Shown in pieces: positions 1 to 8,041 of a DNA stretch of 64,000 nt. The notes under the pieces were generated by a model that was not told the DNA's origin, searched no databases, and saw only the letters and a list, made by a program, of their open reading frames with translations. The position numbers and the translations under genes were made by a program. Source of the DNA: Delta-02 sp964513565 (GTDB lineage: Bacteria > Desulfobacterota > Syntrophorhabdia > Syntrophorhabdales > Syntrophorhabdaceae); assembly GCA_964513565.1 (NCBI GenBank), contig CAZENE010000001.1, forward strand, positions 62,001-126,000, in the 5' to 3' direction. Each line of letters starts with the position of its first letter. The first letter of the stretch is position 1.

Positions 1-1629
1 TGTAAATCCGGACCTCGTGTTGAAATCACGCTCGATACTGAGGATCTTTTTACCGAGCTCCGCCACGCTGTCGGGCGTCAGATCGATGCCGTAAAAGGAA
101 TTCAGCATATCAAGGAGCGCCGTGAAGGTCTCGGGGATATCCATAAGTGCGAATGCAACGAAGACGCACATTCCCGTTGAATCGATCGCCGCAGTTGCTA
201 TCTGGAGATTGCGGGAGAGTTCGACCTGTCCCTCGGGCTTCAACGGGTCGACAAACCCGCCAACTTTGAGAATGTTTGTCGCTGTTGCGTATCCCGCTGT
301 GTGGTCGGCGCCCATCGTACTCGTTGCATAGGTGACCCCGAGGCCTTTTACCGCCCGAGGGTCATAACCCGGGATCGCCTGGCCCTTTACCACGGGGACA
401 CGATTAAGACCGAAGATCCTGCCCGTCACAGCGGCCCCGCTGCCGATGATCCTGCCAAGCGGTGTCCCCCTTCCGACCTCTTTGACAAGGTCGATCGCCG
501 CATCCGCATCTCCATACCTGATAAGCCCCGCCTCCATGGCGAGCCCGAGCGCAACGCCCGTATCGATAGTATCGAGGCCTGTGTCGTCCTCGATAAAATC
601 CATCATGGCGATCTTGTCAAGATCGTCTATCCCGCAGTGTCCGCCATGGGACCAGACCGTTTCGTATTCGGGCTGTTTGCTGACATAGTGTCCGTCCTTG
701 TCGTTATATATGCCGGAACACCGGATAACGCACCCACGGTGGCAGCCGTGAGTCGGTACCCCTTTACGCTCGGCCTCGAGTCCCGCCTGGGTCTCGCCGC
801 TTATCTTCGATGCTCCGGCGAAGCGCCCCTCCTTAAAGTTGTATGTCGGGTAGCCGCCTGCCTCGTTCAATATGTTGGTCAGGACATTCGTGCCGTATGC
901 CGGCAGGGCCTCCCCGGTCACTGGATGCTTGCGGAGCCCTTCAACAAATGCCTTGTTCGCCTGACGAAACCTTTCAGGGTCCCGGGGTTGCCGCACCGGC
1001 ATCCCTTCGTCATCCAATACAATGATCTTGACGCATTTCGACCCCATCACTGCGCCGGGGCCCCCGCGTCCGGCATGACGTGCAGGCCTTCCTTCCATGT
1101 CCGTGCATGCAACAGAGGATGCGGAAAGTTTCATCTCGCCGGCCGGGCCGATCGAGATGCATGCGATATGGTTGCCAAACTCTTTTTTCATTGTATCGAC
1201 GGCCGCATAATTACCGAGCATCTTCAGGCCGTTGTCTACCTCGATCTTTACCCCGTCTTTATGGATCCTTATCCGGTAGAGATCATCTCCTTTCGGTTTT
1301 CCTTCGAGAACTACGGCGGCATAACCGAGCCGGGCCAGAACCTGCGCCGGCTGGCCGCCTGCATTAGACTCCTTGATACCGCCCGTTAAGGGGCTTTTGC
1401 AGCCTATGGACAGTCTTCCGGACATCGCCGCGGTGGTCCCGCTCAAAAGGCCCGGTGCGATAACGAGCTTGTTTTCTCCGGATAGAGGATGACATTCCGG
1501 CGGTACTTCCGCGGCTATGATCGCGGACGTGAGGCCTCTTCCTCCAAGCCCTGAAAATTCTCCCAGGGGGCTTTCCTGAAAAATGGGTCCACCTTCCGCA
1601 CCCATATTTATCCGCAATATTTTTTCCAT
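1..1629 (-). CDS. aor: Aldehyde:ferredoxin oxidoreductase (AOR family), C-terminus cut by window edge
   Basis: Tungsten-pterin enzyme family that interconverts aldehydes and carboxylic acids with ferredoxin in the cytoplasm. Reading leftward from ATG at 1629, with GAGGTG eight bases upstream, 543 codons remain open to the window edge, so the C-terminus is missing. The N-terminal domain shows GGRGLT and the Gly-rich GPAGE/GRGGPGAVMGSK region that contacts the pterin. The 4Fe-4S motif is C296-x3-C300-x3-C304, with a likely fourth ligand at C488 in DSTGMC. The spacing C-x3-C-x3-C belongs to a bacterial subfamily; Pyrococcus AOR has C-x2-C-x3-C. It is divergent from ftcD. Physiological substrate (aldehyde or aromatic acid) cannot be read from the sequence. 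The 362-residue open frame on the other strand is a shadow. Confidence 0.93.
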   Translation of the reverse strand, partial: MEKILRINMGAEGGPIFQESPLGEFSGLGGRGLTSAIIAAEVPPECHPLSGENKLVIAPGLLSGTTAAMSGRLSIGCKSPLTGGIKESNAGGQPAQVLARLGYAAVVLEGKPKGDDLYRIRIHKDGVKIEVDNGLKMLGNYAAVDTMKKEFGNHIACISIGPAGEMKLSASSVACTDMEGRPARHAGRGGPGAVMGSKCVKIIVLDDEGMPVRQPRDPERFRQANKAFVEGLRKHPVTGEALPAYGTNVLTNILNEAGGYPTYNFKEGRFAGASKISGETQAGLEAERKGVPTHGCHRGCVIRCSGIYNDKDGHYVSKQPEYETVWSHGGHCGIDDLDKIAMMDFIEDDTGLDTIDTGVALGLAMEAGLIRYGDADAAIDLVKEVGRGTPLGRIIGSGAAVTGRIFGLNRVPVVKGQAIPGYDPRAVKGLGVTYATSTMGADHTAGYATATNILKVGGFVDPLKPEGQVELSRNLQIATAAIDSTGMCVFVAFALMDIPETFTALLDMLNSFYGIDLTPDSVAELGKKILSIERDFNTRSGFT

Positions 1630-1817
1630 GATATCACCTCGACATTGATTGGAATCATGTGCATATAATATTTTCTCATCGAAGCCGGTTATTTGCAACC
1701 GGGAAAAAAGTGGAATATTCAATAAAAATAATTGGTTATAAAACTTACTATTTGTGACTGATTTGGAATGTTTACGAAAAGTAATTACCAGTTAATATCT
1801 CTTCATTCTTGTTACAC

Positions 1818-1847
1818 TTTACTCCTGTCCTGCCAAAAGGTTACAAT
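1818..1847 (+). promoter_or_regulatory. Putative sigma70 promoter of ftcD
   Basis: A -10 box TACAAT lies at 1842-1847, with a weak -35 TTTACT at 1818-1823 after an 18-base spacer. The ftcD ATG begins at 1856, eight bases after the -10, so the predicted transcript starts about two bases before the ATG and has no room for a Shine-Dalgarno sequence. The remaining part of this 226-base divergent spacer (1630-1817) is AT-rich and shows no other clear element; I could not identify a convincing promoter for aor. Confidence 0.45.
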
Positions 1848-1855
1848 GACCGTAC

Positions 1856-2755
1856 ATGAAGAAGATCATAGAGACCATTCCCAATTTTAGCGAGGGAAAA
1901 AATGAGGCAAAGATCCGGAAGATCCTGAGCTGTTTTGAAAAAGTGGACGGGGTGACCCTTCTCGATCATCACAGTGACCCTGATCATAACCGGCTGGTCG
2001 TAACGGCCGCAGGGCAGGCGGGGCAGCTGAAAAAAGCGGTACTCGAAGCGGTCGATGTCGCCGTCAGGTCCATTGACCTCAACAAGCACAAAGGCGAACA
2101 TCCCCGGATCGGGGCTGTCGACGTGATCCCCTTTGTGCCTGTCGGCGATACATCGATGGAGGAAGCTATAGCTCTGTCAGGCGAAGTGGCAAAAAAGATA
2201 TGGCGCCAATGTCGCGTACCCGTTTTCCTTTACGAGGAATCCGCATCGAATGCGGAAAGAAAAAGCCTCCCCGATATCCGCAGGGGTGAGTTCGAAGGTT
2301 TGCCCGAAAAATTGAGAGATCCAAAATGGAAACCCGATTTCGGCGGGAAGGCTCCCCATCCTACCGCCGGTGCCGTGGTTGTCGGGGCGCGCATGCCGCT
2401 CATCGCATTCAATGTAAACCTCGATACAAGCAGTATGGCCATAGCGGGGGCGATAGCGAAAGCGGTCCGACATCAGTCCGGAGGACTGCGGTACTGCCGC
2501 GCCATCGCAATCAACCTCAGGCGGCGAGGGATCGTACAGGTCTCGATGAATATGATAAATTTCAGGGAAACCCCCCTGTACCGGGCCGTAGAAGTGGTGA
2601 AAATGGAAGCCAGGCGATACGGTGTCAACGTGATAGGAACCGAACTGGTGGGCCTTGTCCCGATAGATGCCCTGACATTGAGCGCCGCCTACTATCTGGG
2701 ACTTGAAAACTTCTCGCCTAACCAGGTACTGGAGATGAAACTTAACGATGCATAA
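1856..2755 (+). CDS. ftcD: Glutamate formimidoyltransferase
   Basis: 299 residues, the length of the free-standing formiminotransferase domain; the cyclodeaminase half found in animal FTCD is absent. It moves the formimino group between formiminoglutamate and tetrahydrofolate, linking histidine or purine degradation to one-carbon metabolism. Family hallmarks are the N-terminal ETIPNFSEGKN, DHHSDPDHNRLV, HPRIGAVDVIPFVP and a C-terminal GTELVGLVP segment. The start is the ATG at 1856. No Shine-Dalgarno precedes it and the -10 hexamer is only eight bases away. It stands alone, convergent with the TauE gene, with no hut genes nearby, so its role (histidine catabolism or formate/THF cycling) is open. 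A 10-bp direct duplication AGTAAACTCT at 2759-2778 follows the stop. Confidence 0.92.
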   Translation: MKKIIETIPNFSEGKNEAKIRKILSCFEKVDGVTLLDHHSDPDHNRLVVTAAGQAGQLKKAVLEAVDVAVRSIDLNKHKGEHPRIGAVDVIPFVPVGDTSMEEAIALSGEVAKKIWRQCRVPVFLYEESASNAERKSLPDIRRGEFEGLPEKLRDPKWKPDFGGKAPHPTAGAVVVGARMPLIAFNVNLDTSSMAIAGAIAKAVRHQSGGLRYCRAIAINLRRRGIVQVSMNMINFRETPLYRAVEVVKMEARRYGVNVIGTELVGLVPIDALTLSAAYYLGLENFSPNQVLEMKLNDA

Positions 2756-2777
2756 GGAGTAAACTCTAGTAAACTCT

Positions 2778-3551
2778 TCACCCGTGACTATTTACGTTTC
2801 TTAAATAACTGATCCCCATCCATATCCCTACCATTGCAAATATGATCCGGAGATAGATTTCCGGCAGGATATGTGCGAGGGAGGCCCCCAGGTAACCCCC
2901 CAGGGCTGCTCCTAGTATCAAGCCGAGGATTATCGTTTTCATGACGTTTCCCAGCCGGTGATGGGTGACGGTGCCTATCACGCTGCCCGGCAGCATGGCA
3001 AGGAGCGATGTCCCCTGGGCAAGTTGCTGAGGCATTCCGAGGAATATGACAAGCGGCGGGACCATGACGCCTCCCCCGCCCACCCCCATCATGCCTGCCA
3101 GGAAACCGGTGAATATTCCCGTAACAATGAGAACGAGGTAATATGCATAAGGCCCGGCGTGAAAAGACAATTTCAGAATAGTGTCTTTGGAAATCAGGAT
3201 CAGGGAAATTAATATAAGGAACCAGGCGAATGCTTTTCTCAGTTTTTTCTCGGGAAGCGAATGCGCATACAGGGCCCCGAAGCGCGCAGTGAACATAGCC
3301 GATACGGCAAGGATCAAGGCTGCCGACCAATCTACGGAACCATGCATGAAATATGTGATCGAACCGATCAAACTGGTAAAAATGATGGCGGCCAGACTCG
3401 TCCCATGCGCTTGATGCTGTGTCAGCCGTACTATCCATGTCATAAGCGGGATCATAACGACCCCGCCTCCCAACCCCGCGAGGCCTCCGAAAAACCCTCC
3501 GGCCAGACCTATAAGAAGGCCCCTTGCCTGACATTTGAAAAAATCTGTCAT
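2778..3551 (-). CDS. TauE/SafE family membrane transporter
   Basis: 257-residue polytopic inner-membrane protein with about seven to eight hydrophobic segments. It shows the two-fold internal repeat of the family: GFFGGLAGLGGGVVMIPLM near residue 20 and a second GFLAGMMGVGGGGVMVPPLV near residue 150. Such proteins export or take up sulfite, sulfoacetate, organosulfonates or similar anions; the substrate cannot be assigned here. The ATG at 3551 gives the N-terminus expected for the family. It is convergent with ftcD (22-base gap) and has no partner gene, so it may be a single-gene unit. Confidence 0.88.
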   Translation of the reverse strand: MTDFFKCQARGLLIGLAGGFFGGLAGLGGGVVMIPLMTWIVRLTQHQAHGTSLAAIIFTSLIGSITYFMHGSVDWSAALILAVSAMFTARFGALYAHSLPEKKLRKAFAWFLILISLILISKDTILKLSFHAGPYAYYLVLIVTGIFTGFLAGMMGVGGGGVMVPPLVIFLGMPQQLAQGTSLLAMLPGSVIGTVTHHRLGNVMKTIILGLILGAALGGYLGASLAHILPEIYLRIIFAMVGIWMGISYLRNVNSHG

Positions 3552-3742
3552 AGGTCACTATACCACGTAGAGGTTCCTTTTATCCATGAGCTTTCCCGCG
3601 ACCTCGAGGGACGGGTTTACCACTGCCTGATATAGGGGAAATGACAATGCGAATTCAGGGATATCCTTATTGTCGATATGCCCTCGCCGGGTCTAAATAT
3701 TATGTGAACGGGAAGGATTACGCTTAAGGCAAGGAGGGCCAG

Positions 3743-3958
3743 ATGAGATCGGGAGGAAGTGTCGCACGTGTAACGGAGATTATCGCTGATTCTACAAAAA
3801 GTTTCGAGGACGCCGTAATGACAGGCTTCAAGAGGGCTTCAAAGACGTTACGGGGCATTACCGGGGTACGCATAAAAGATCAGTATGCGCAGGTACAAGA
3901 GGGCGAGATCTTGAGGTTCAGGGTCACCCTCGACATTATCTTCGTGCTCGAAGGATAA
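3743..3958 (+). CDS. Dodecin family flavin-binding protein
   Basis: 71-residue small protein with the dodecin fold signature: ARVTEIIADSTKSFEDAV followed by a helix (GFKRASKTLRGITGV) and two strands ending in FRVTLDIIFVLEG. Dodecins assemble into dodecameric shells that store FMN, riboflavin or coenzyme A in the cytoplasm. A strong ribosome site AAGGAGGG lies at 3729-3736 before the ATG at 3743. The gene is solitary. The large riboflavin cluster lies 20 kb away in the same window, but no direct link is shown by position. Confidence 0.9.
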   Translation: MRSGGSVARVTEIIADSTKSFEDAVMTGFKRASKTLRGITGVRIKDQYAQVQEGEILRFRVTLDIIFVLEG

Positions 3959-4012
3959 ATCAGCGCTGAACTTTTGTCGGGTTCGGTCCTTAAAACATGA
4001 TATCGGGAGCGG

Positions 4013-4852
4013 CTAACTCCGTGCTGCGGCTACAATTTCTTCGCACGGTATCTTGATCACATCCGCTGACCGGAAACATTCTGCTGCGGACACTACCGAG
4101 TCCTGGATTTTCCGGGCGGCATCGGGGGGAATGTTACTAAGCAGCATCTGCAGCCGGCCGCTTATCCCGACCACAGCCTCCCAGTATTCCTGGGCGGATG
4201 CCGCCTCCATGCTTATCGTGAACCTTTCCGCCTTTACATCGAAAAAACCGGTTCGTTCAAGAATGCTTTCGATGCTCCCTTTCATCCCGAAGTCAAACCA
4301 CATGGGCGCCCCCGGAACGACTGCCGCAGGCCAGATCTCGCGGATAGCCCGGGCGACCATCCCGATAACGCATGCTTTATCGGGAGTGCTCCAGACGGAC
4401 ACTACGAGAAGGCCGCCTTTTTTCAGTACCCGGTTCATTTCCTGAAGGGCCTTTTTCCGGTCTGTTGTATGGACAAGCCCGTGATTGCATAGCACAACAT
4501 CAAATGACCCATCGGGGAAGGGAAGGTTTTCCGCGTCACCCTCCCTGAACGAGGCATTTTTGAGGCCCTTCGACAGCGCCTTTTCGCTTGCGAGCTCCAC
4601 CATGCCCGGTGCAAGGTCCACGCCCGTTATTGTCCCCCCCGGCATGACCAGTCGTGCCGCAAGAAACGATGGGATTCCAGGCCCGCAAGCGACATCGAGG
4701 ACGTGCTGCCCGGCCCGCAACTCGGCCTTTTCAATAAGCGGCCCGGCATATGCCTCGAAATTCCGGTTTCCGTACCTTTCGTAACTGCCGGCGGTCGCGC
4801 TATAGACCTCCCGCTCTATTTTCTTGTAATTCCCCGCATCAAATCCAGTCAT
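4013..4852 (-). CDS. Class I SAM-dependent methyltransferase
   Basis: 279-residue cytoplasmic methyltransferase of the UbiE/Methyltransf_11 type. Motif I is VLDVACGPGIPS (about residues 52-63), motif II acid GVDLAPGMVE, then GDAENLPFPDGSFDVVLCNHGL, typical of the ubiquinone/menaquinone and arsenite methyltransferase superfamily. The substrate is not apparent. It is the last gene of a minus-strand series after the MoaD-like gene, separated from it by 112 bases holding a CCTGAAA heptad repeat, so it may be transcribed separately. Confidence 0.82.
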   Translation of the reverse strand: MTGFDAGNYKKIEREVYSATAGSYERYGNRNFEAYAGPLIEKAELRAGQHVLDVACGPGIPSFLAARLVMPGGTITGVDLAPGMVELASEKALSKGLKNASFREGDAENLPFPDGSFDVVLCNHGLVHTTDRKKALQEMNRVLKKGGLLVVSVWSTPDKACVIGMVARAIREIWPAAVVPGAPMWFDFGMKGSIESILERTGFFDVKAERFTISMEAASAQEYWEAVVGISGRLQMLLSNIPPDAARKIQDSVVSAAECFRSADVIKIPCEEIVAAARS

Positions 4853-4901
4853 ATGAAATCCCCCTTTTTCCTTTGCGATTAAAGGGCTTTTTATTTTCTT
4901 G

Positions 4902-4936
4902 CCTGAAACCTGAAACCTGAAACCTGAAACCTGAAC
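4902..4936. repeat. Heptad tandem repeat, 5 x CCTGAAA
   Basis: Five consecutive copies of the 7-mer CCTGAAA, the last ending CCTGAAC, occupy 4902-4936 in the spacer between the MoaD-like gene and the methyltransferase gene. This is the most regular member of a family of 7-bp-period repeats in this window. No clear inverted second arm is seen here, although GGTTTACC occurs twice just to the right. Confidence 0.9.
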
Positions 4937-4964
4937 GACCCCGGTTTACCGCGGTCTGGACGGT

Positions 4965-5189
4965 TTACCCTCCCCCGATTGGCGGGAACAGCGCAACGGT
5001 GTCTCCGTCTGTGACCTCAGTCTCATAATCCGCATGCCGGCCGTTTATGAGTATCAGCAGAACATGTTTTTTTGTGAGCCCGTACTTTTTCATAATATCA
5101 TGTACGGTTAAGCCGTCCGCAAATTCCTCGTTCCTGACATCGAAGCGGCCGGCCTGAAGCGTGGCAAAAAGCTTTATCGTTGCTACCAT
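4965..5189 (-). CDS. MoaD/ThiS-like ubiquitin-fold sulfur carrier
   Basis: 74 residues ending in the diagnostic PPIGGG tail, whose terminal Gly-Gly is adenylated and thiocarboxylated in sulfur carriers for molybdopterin (MoaD) or thiamin (ThiS) synthesis. The beta-grasp pattern is visible: IKLFATLQAG, LTVHDIMKKYGL, LILINGRHAD, DGDTVALFPPIGGG. The DTVALFPPIGG ending is more MoaD-like than ThiS-like. It lies eight bases after the RsbW-like gene. A role in supplying the pterin of the nearby AOR is plausible but inferred; no moaE or moeB is adjacent. Confidence 0.85.
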   Translation of the reverse strand: MVATIKLFATLQAGRFDVRNEEFADGLTVHDIMKKYGLTKKHVLLILINGRHADYETEVTDGDTVALFPPIGGG

Positions 5190-5197
5190 AGAAGCTA

Positions 5198-5674
5198 TTA
5201 TTTCCCGCGCTTCATGTCCCGTGCGAGAGTAATAATAAGATGGTTCCTATTTTCAAGCCTTTTGTATTCAATATTGCTCGAAAAGCGCTTCATCGTTTTT
5301 GTACTGAGCCGCGGCCCATGGGTGTCCGGATTGAGGGAACCGATGAAAGGGTCATCCTCGAGAAGCATGTTGAAAGGCTTCCCCGAATCAACTATGGCAA
5401 GAACGAATTTACCGAATTTATCGAGATTACACGAAACCTTTATCTCTCCCGAAGCGTTTTCAAAGGCGAATCGTATGATATTGCGCAGCGCTTCGTTAAG
5501 CACCTTTTTTATTTCCTCGATGCGGTCCACGGTAAAACCGCGCCTTCTCGCATGATCGGCGGCAAATTCGATAGAACTGTCGACCGACCCCATTTCTGCT
5601 GGGAACAACGCCTCGCCGAGCAGCTGATATCTTCCCTGTGATCTATTTTCGTTTGTTCCGTTTTCTCCGTCCAT
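5198..5674 (-). CDS. RsbW-like ATP-binding protein (GHKL anti-sigma/switch kinase type)
   Basis: About 158 residues from ATG 5674, which has GAGGA eight bases upstream; an in-frame ATG four codons earlier (5686) is less well placed. The fold is a stand-alone histidine-kinase-like ATPase domain: N box EALRNIIRFAF, G1 box DSGKPF, and a degenerate G2 HGPRLSTKTM. Family members act as anti-sigma factor kinases or partner-switching proteins. No sigma factor or STAS anti-anti-sigma gene is next to it, and it lies between hflX and the MoaD-like gene, so its partner is unknown. Confidence 0.75.
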   Translation of the reverse strand: MDGENGTNENRSQGRYQLLGEALFPAEMGSVDSSIEFAADHARRRGFTVDRIEEIKKVLNEALRNIIRFAFENASGEIKVSCNLDKFGKFVLAIVDSGKPFNMLLEDDPFIGSLNPDTHGPRLSTKTMKRFSSNIEYKRLENRNHLIITLARDMKRGK

Positions 5675-5700
5675 TATATTCCTCATTACCCTTTTTCCGA

Positions 5701-5742
5701 TTTTACACCTTTCACATATTACCCATAACCCATTACCTGTTA
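5701..5742. repeat. Heptad repeat behind hflX
   Basis: Six consecutive 7-base units TTTTACA-CCTTTCA-CATATTA-CCCATAA-CCCATTA-CCTGTTA. Read on the coding (minus) strand they become TAACAGG-TAATGGG-TTATGGG-TAATATG and so on, beginning four bases after the hflX stop codon. Units are degenerate but the 7-base register is unbroken. Confidence 0.75.
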
Positions 5743-5746
5743 TTTT

Positions 5747-7405
5747 TCAATCGCCCTTAGGACCGCTTAAATTATCGGTCCCAAGGGCCTCTTCTATAGC
5801 CGATACCAGGCGGTCGATGCCTTCCCTTCTGGATGCCGATATGGACACCGCGTTATATCGTCTCTCGATATTGGAGATGAACGCGCTGTCGATCTTGTCT
5901 ATCTTATTGAAAACGATCAATCGTTTCTTGTGTGCGAGCCCGAGACTGCTTATCACATCCTCGACCGATCCGATGCGGTCCTCGAAATCAGCGGCGCTTA
6001 TGTCTACGAGGTGCAGGAGTAGATGGGCGTCCTCGAGCTCTTCGAGTGTCGCCATAAACGCCCGCAGCAGGACCTCCGGGAGGAGCGTTATGAACCCGAC
6101 GGTATCGGTGAGAATTATTTTCTTTCTCTCCGGATACTTAATTATGCGCGTTGTCGGGTTAAGAGTGGAAAAAGGCTTGTCCTCCACGTCGACCCTGCTT
6201 TTTGTAAGGAGGTTCATAAGGGTCGATTTACCCGAATTCGTGTAGCCCACAATGGACACAATGGGGATAAGCGAAGCGCGCCGTCTCTCCCTCTTTTTGT
6301 CTCTGACCTTCCGGATCTCGGCCAAACGCCGCTCGAGAAATGATATCCTGTCCCGAACCCTGCGGCGGTCCACCTCAAGCTTTTGCTCGCCGGGCCCCCG
6401 GCCCCCGATGCCTCCCATCAGGCGTGAAAATGCCGTGCTTTTTTCAGTAAGGCGCGGCATTATGTAACGGAGCTGGGCGAGTTCGACCTGGATCCTCGAT
6501 TCTGTCGTATTTGCCCTGTTGGCAAAAATATCGAGTATCAGCTGGTTGCGGTCGATAACCTTCAATTCGGTTATGCCGGATATATTCTTTATCTGGCCGG
6601 GAGTAAGTTCCTCATCGAAAACAAGAAGATCGGCGCCCAGCTGCTGGCATTTTATAACTATCTCCTCGATCTTGCCCCTGCCGATGAGATAACGCGGATG
6701 GAGCTCTTTAGGACGCTGCACGATCGTATCGACGACACTGATGCCCGCGGAATAGCAAAGGTCCTTCATTTCAGCGGTGTACTCATCGACATGTTTTTCC
6801 CTGCCCAGCATGACGATGCTTACTATGATGCACCGGTCGCCTTTTTCTTTTGTAATGTAGAACCTGCCCCGGTGCCGGACAAATTCATTCTCGAGCTCTG
6901 TGATAAATTGGGTAAAATCAACGTCAAATTCACTAACGGGGACGGGCTCCATGAAATCCCATGTTCTGCCCTCCTTATTTTCCGGCACAAGATACCCGGC
7001 ATGGACCGTCTCCCCTCTTTCCCCCCGCATCTCCGTTATGCAGGCGACAAGATCGAGCTGAAGAAGGGCGAGGTCGGTTAAGTCCTCACGGGAGAGAAGT
7101 TCGCCGCGAAGATGTGTATGAATGAAACGCACCCCCCGGAACCGGGCGCGGCCACTGCGTTCCGTTGCGAGCGGCGGGATCTCGATACGATGGTAGTCGC
7201 CGACGATAACATATTCAATCATTCCCCGCCTATTGATAATAAGGCCGATCTGACGGGAAGTTTCCCGGGAGATATCCATGATCTGCCGGGCCAGGTCGGC
7301 ATTGATGACAGTTGACGGCTCAAGTCGTTTTTTATAAAGATTGGTCAGGCGTCTTTTTATGAGATGGTTGAGCCCTTGGGTGTTTCCGTAGATCTCTATT
7401 GGCAT
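5747..7405 (-). CDS. hflX: Ribosome-associated GTPase HflX
   Basis: 552 residues, longer than E. coli HflX (426) because of an extended N-terminal region. It binds 50S subunits and splits or rescues stalled ribosomes with GTP. The HflX-specific glycine-rich linker SRLMGGIGGRGPGEQKLEVDR is present, then G1 GYTNSGKSTL near residue 390, G3 DTVGFI and G4 NKID. The first ~170 residues form the HflX N-domain with HTHLRGE and IVQRPKELHPRYLIG. It is 12 bases downstream of the NusG paralogue and probably co-transcribed with it. The long plus-strand frame that runs through this gene is a shadow joined to the efflux adaptor gene. Confidence 0.94.
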   Translation of the reverse strand: MPIEIYGNTQGLNHLIKRRLTNLYKKRLEPSTVINADLARQIMDISRETSRQIGLIINRRGMIEYVIVGDYHRIEIPPLATERSGRARFRGVRFIHTHLRGELLSREDLTDLALLQLDLVACITEMRGERGETVHAGYLVPENKEGRTWDFMEPVPVSEFDVDFTQFITELENEFVRHRGRFYITKEKGDRCIIVSIVMLGREKHVDEYTAEMKDLCYSAGISVVDTIVQRPKELHPRYLIGRGKIEEIVIKCQQLGADLLVFDEELTPGQIKNISGITELKVIDRNQLILDIFANRANTTESRIQVELAQLRYIMPRLTEKSTAFSRLMGGIGGRGPGEQKLEVDRRRVRDRISFLERRLAEIRKVRDKKRERRRASLIPIVSIVGYTNSGKSTLMNLLTKSRVDVEDKPFSTLNPTTRIIKYPERKKIILTDTVGFITLLPEVLLRAFMATLEELEDAHLLLHLVDISAADFEDRIGSVEDVISSLGLAHKKRLIVFNKIDKIDSAFISNIERRYNAVSISASRREGIDRLVSAIEEALGTDNLSGPKGD

Positions 7406-7417
7406 ATCCCTCTGACT

Positions 7418-7918
7418 TTACGCCTTCGTGATGAGTTCCCGGTCAATTTCCATGCGTGCGCAATAATCGACGCCTTCCAGAAGGATAGCGATCCTTTCCC
7501 TGCCGTCGAGCTCTTTTTCAAAGATGCCGCAGAAACCTTTGAATGGGCCTTCCTGTATTATTATCTTTTCGCCTTTCTGAAAGGTCTTCCTTTCGACCGT
7601 GGCAACACCTTCGATCAATCGCCCCCTGACAAAGTTGATAAGTTCTTCCTGAAGGGGGATGATGCGCCCGTTGAAATTAACAATGGTCTTTATGCCGCGT
7701 GTATATTTGACGAGACGATACTCTTCGATGGGATGAAACTTTACAAATATATACCCCGGGAACATGGGTTCGATGATGTCGGTGAATTTTCCGTCCTTCC
7801 ATCTTCTGAACCGAAGCTTGGGAGCGAGGACATCGATGCCCCCCTGTGCGAGGTTCATCGCCGAGCGCTCTTCATTGCGAGCTTTCGTATTTACGACGTA
7901 CCATTGCCTGTTTTCCAT
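7418..7918 (-). CDS. NusG-like transcription elongation factor (RfaH/LoaP/UpxY-type specialised paralogue)
   Basis: 166 residues with an NGN domain opening WYVVNTKARNEERSAMNLAQGGIDVLAP, followed by FPGYIFVKF and a C-terminal KOW segment (FQKGEKIIIQEGPFKGFCGIFEKEL). Canonical nusG sits next to secE and rplK; this copy sits alone before hflX, so it is most likely a specialised paralogue recruited to particular operons. Its start has no Shine-Dalgarno, and a -10 box lies five bases upstream, predicting a leaderless message. It is divergent from the ABC efflux operon, which is a reasonable candidate target though nothing in the sequence proves it. Confidence 0.85.
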   Translation of the reverse strand: MENRQWYVVNTKARNEERSAMNLAQGGIDVLAPKLRFRRWKDGKFTDIIEPMFPGYIFVKFHPIEEYRLVKYTRGIKTIVNFNGRIIPLQEELINFVRGRLIEGVATVERKTFQKGEKIIIQEGPFKGFCGIFEKELDGRERIAILLEGVDYCARMEIDRELITKA

Positions 7919-7923
7919 ATTTT

Positions 7924-7952
7924 ATTATCGGTTATAACTGTCCATAATTCAA
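7924..7952 (-). promoter_or_regulatory. Putative promoter of NusG paralogue-hflX, leaderless geometry
   Basis: On the minus strand, -35 TTGAAT (7952-7947) and -10 GATAAT (7929-7924) are separated by exactly 17 bases. Only five bases (7923-7919) separate the -10 from the ATG at 7918, so transcription should start at or next to the ATG. No Shine-Dalgarno is present. Confidence 0.5.
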
Positions 7953-7984
7953 GACAATCAGACATGCAGCAGTGGCTCGCGCTA

Positions 7985-8013
7985 TTGACACGCCCTGATC
8001 TGTCGTTTAAAAT
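7985..8013 (+). promoter_or_regulatory. Strong sigma70 promoter of ABC efflux operon
   Basis: Consensus -35 TTGACA (7985-7990), 17-base spacer, -10 TAAAAT (8008-8013). The predicted start near 8020 gives a leader of about 22 bases to the GTG at 8042. It is back to back with the NusG-paralogue promoter; the -35 boxes are about 33 bases apart. Confidence 0.7.
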
Positions 8014-8041
8014 TAACTACTTATATATACTGGAACGAAGC

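Noticed and set aside
301..1389. 362-residue open frame opposite aor
   Set aside because: It lies entirely antisense to a clear AOR reading frame and has no recognisable domain; high third-position GC keeps the opposite frame open.
2759..2778. 10-bp tandem duplication AGTAAACTCT as an attachment site
   Set aside because: Only two copies between convergent genes, no integrase or tRNA nearby; a simple duplication explains it.
7364..8041. Upstream extension of the efflux adaptor frame through the NusG paralogue and into hflX
   Set aside because: The region is antisense to two well-supported genes, and a consensus promoter at 7985-8013 lies inside it, so the adaptor starts at about 8042.
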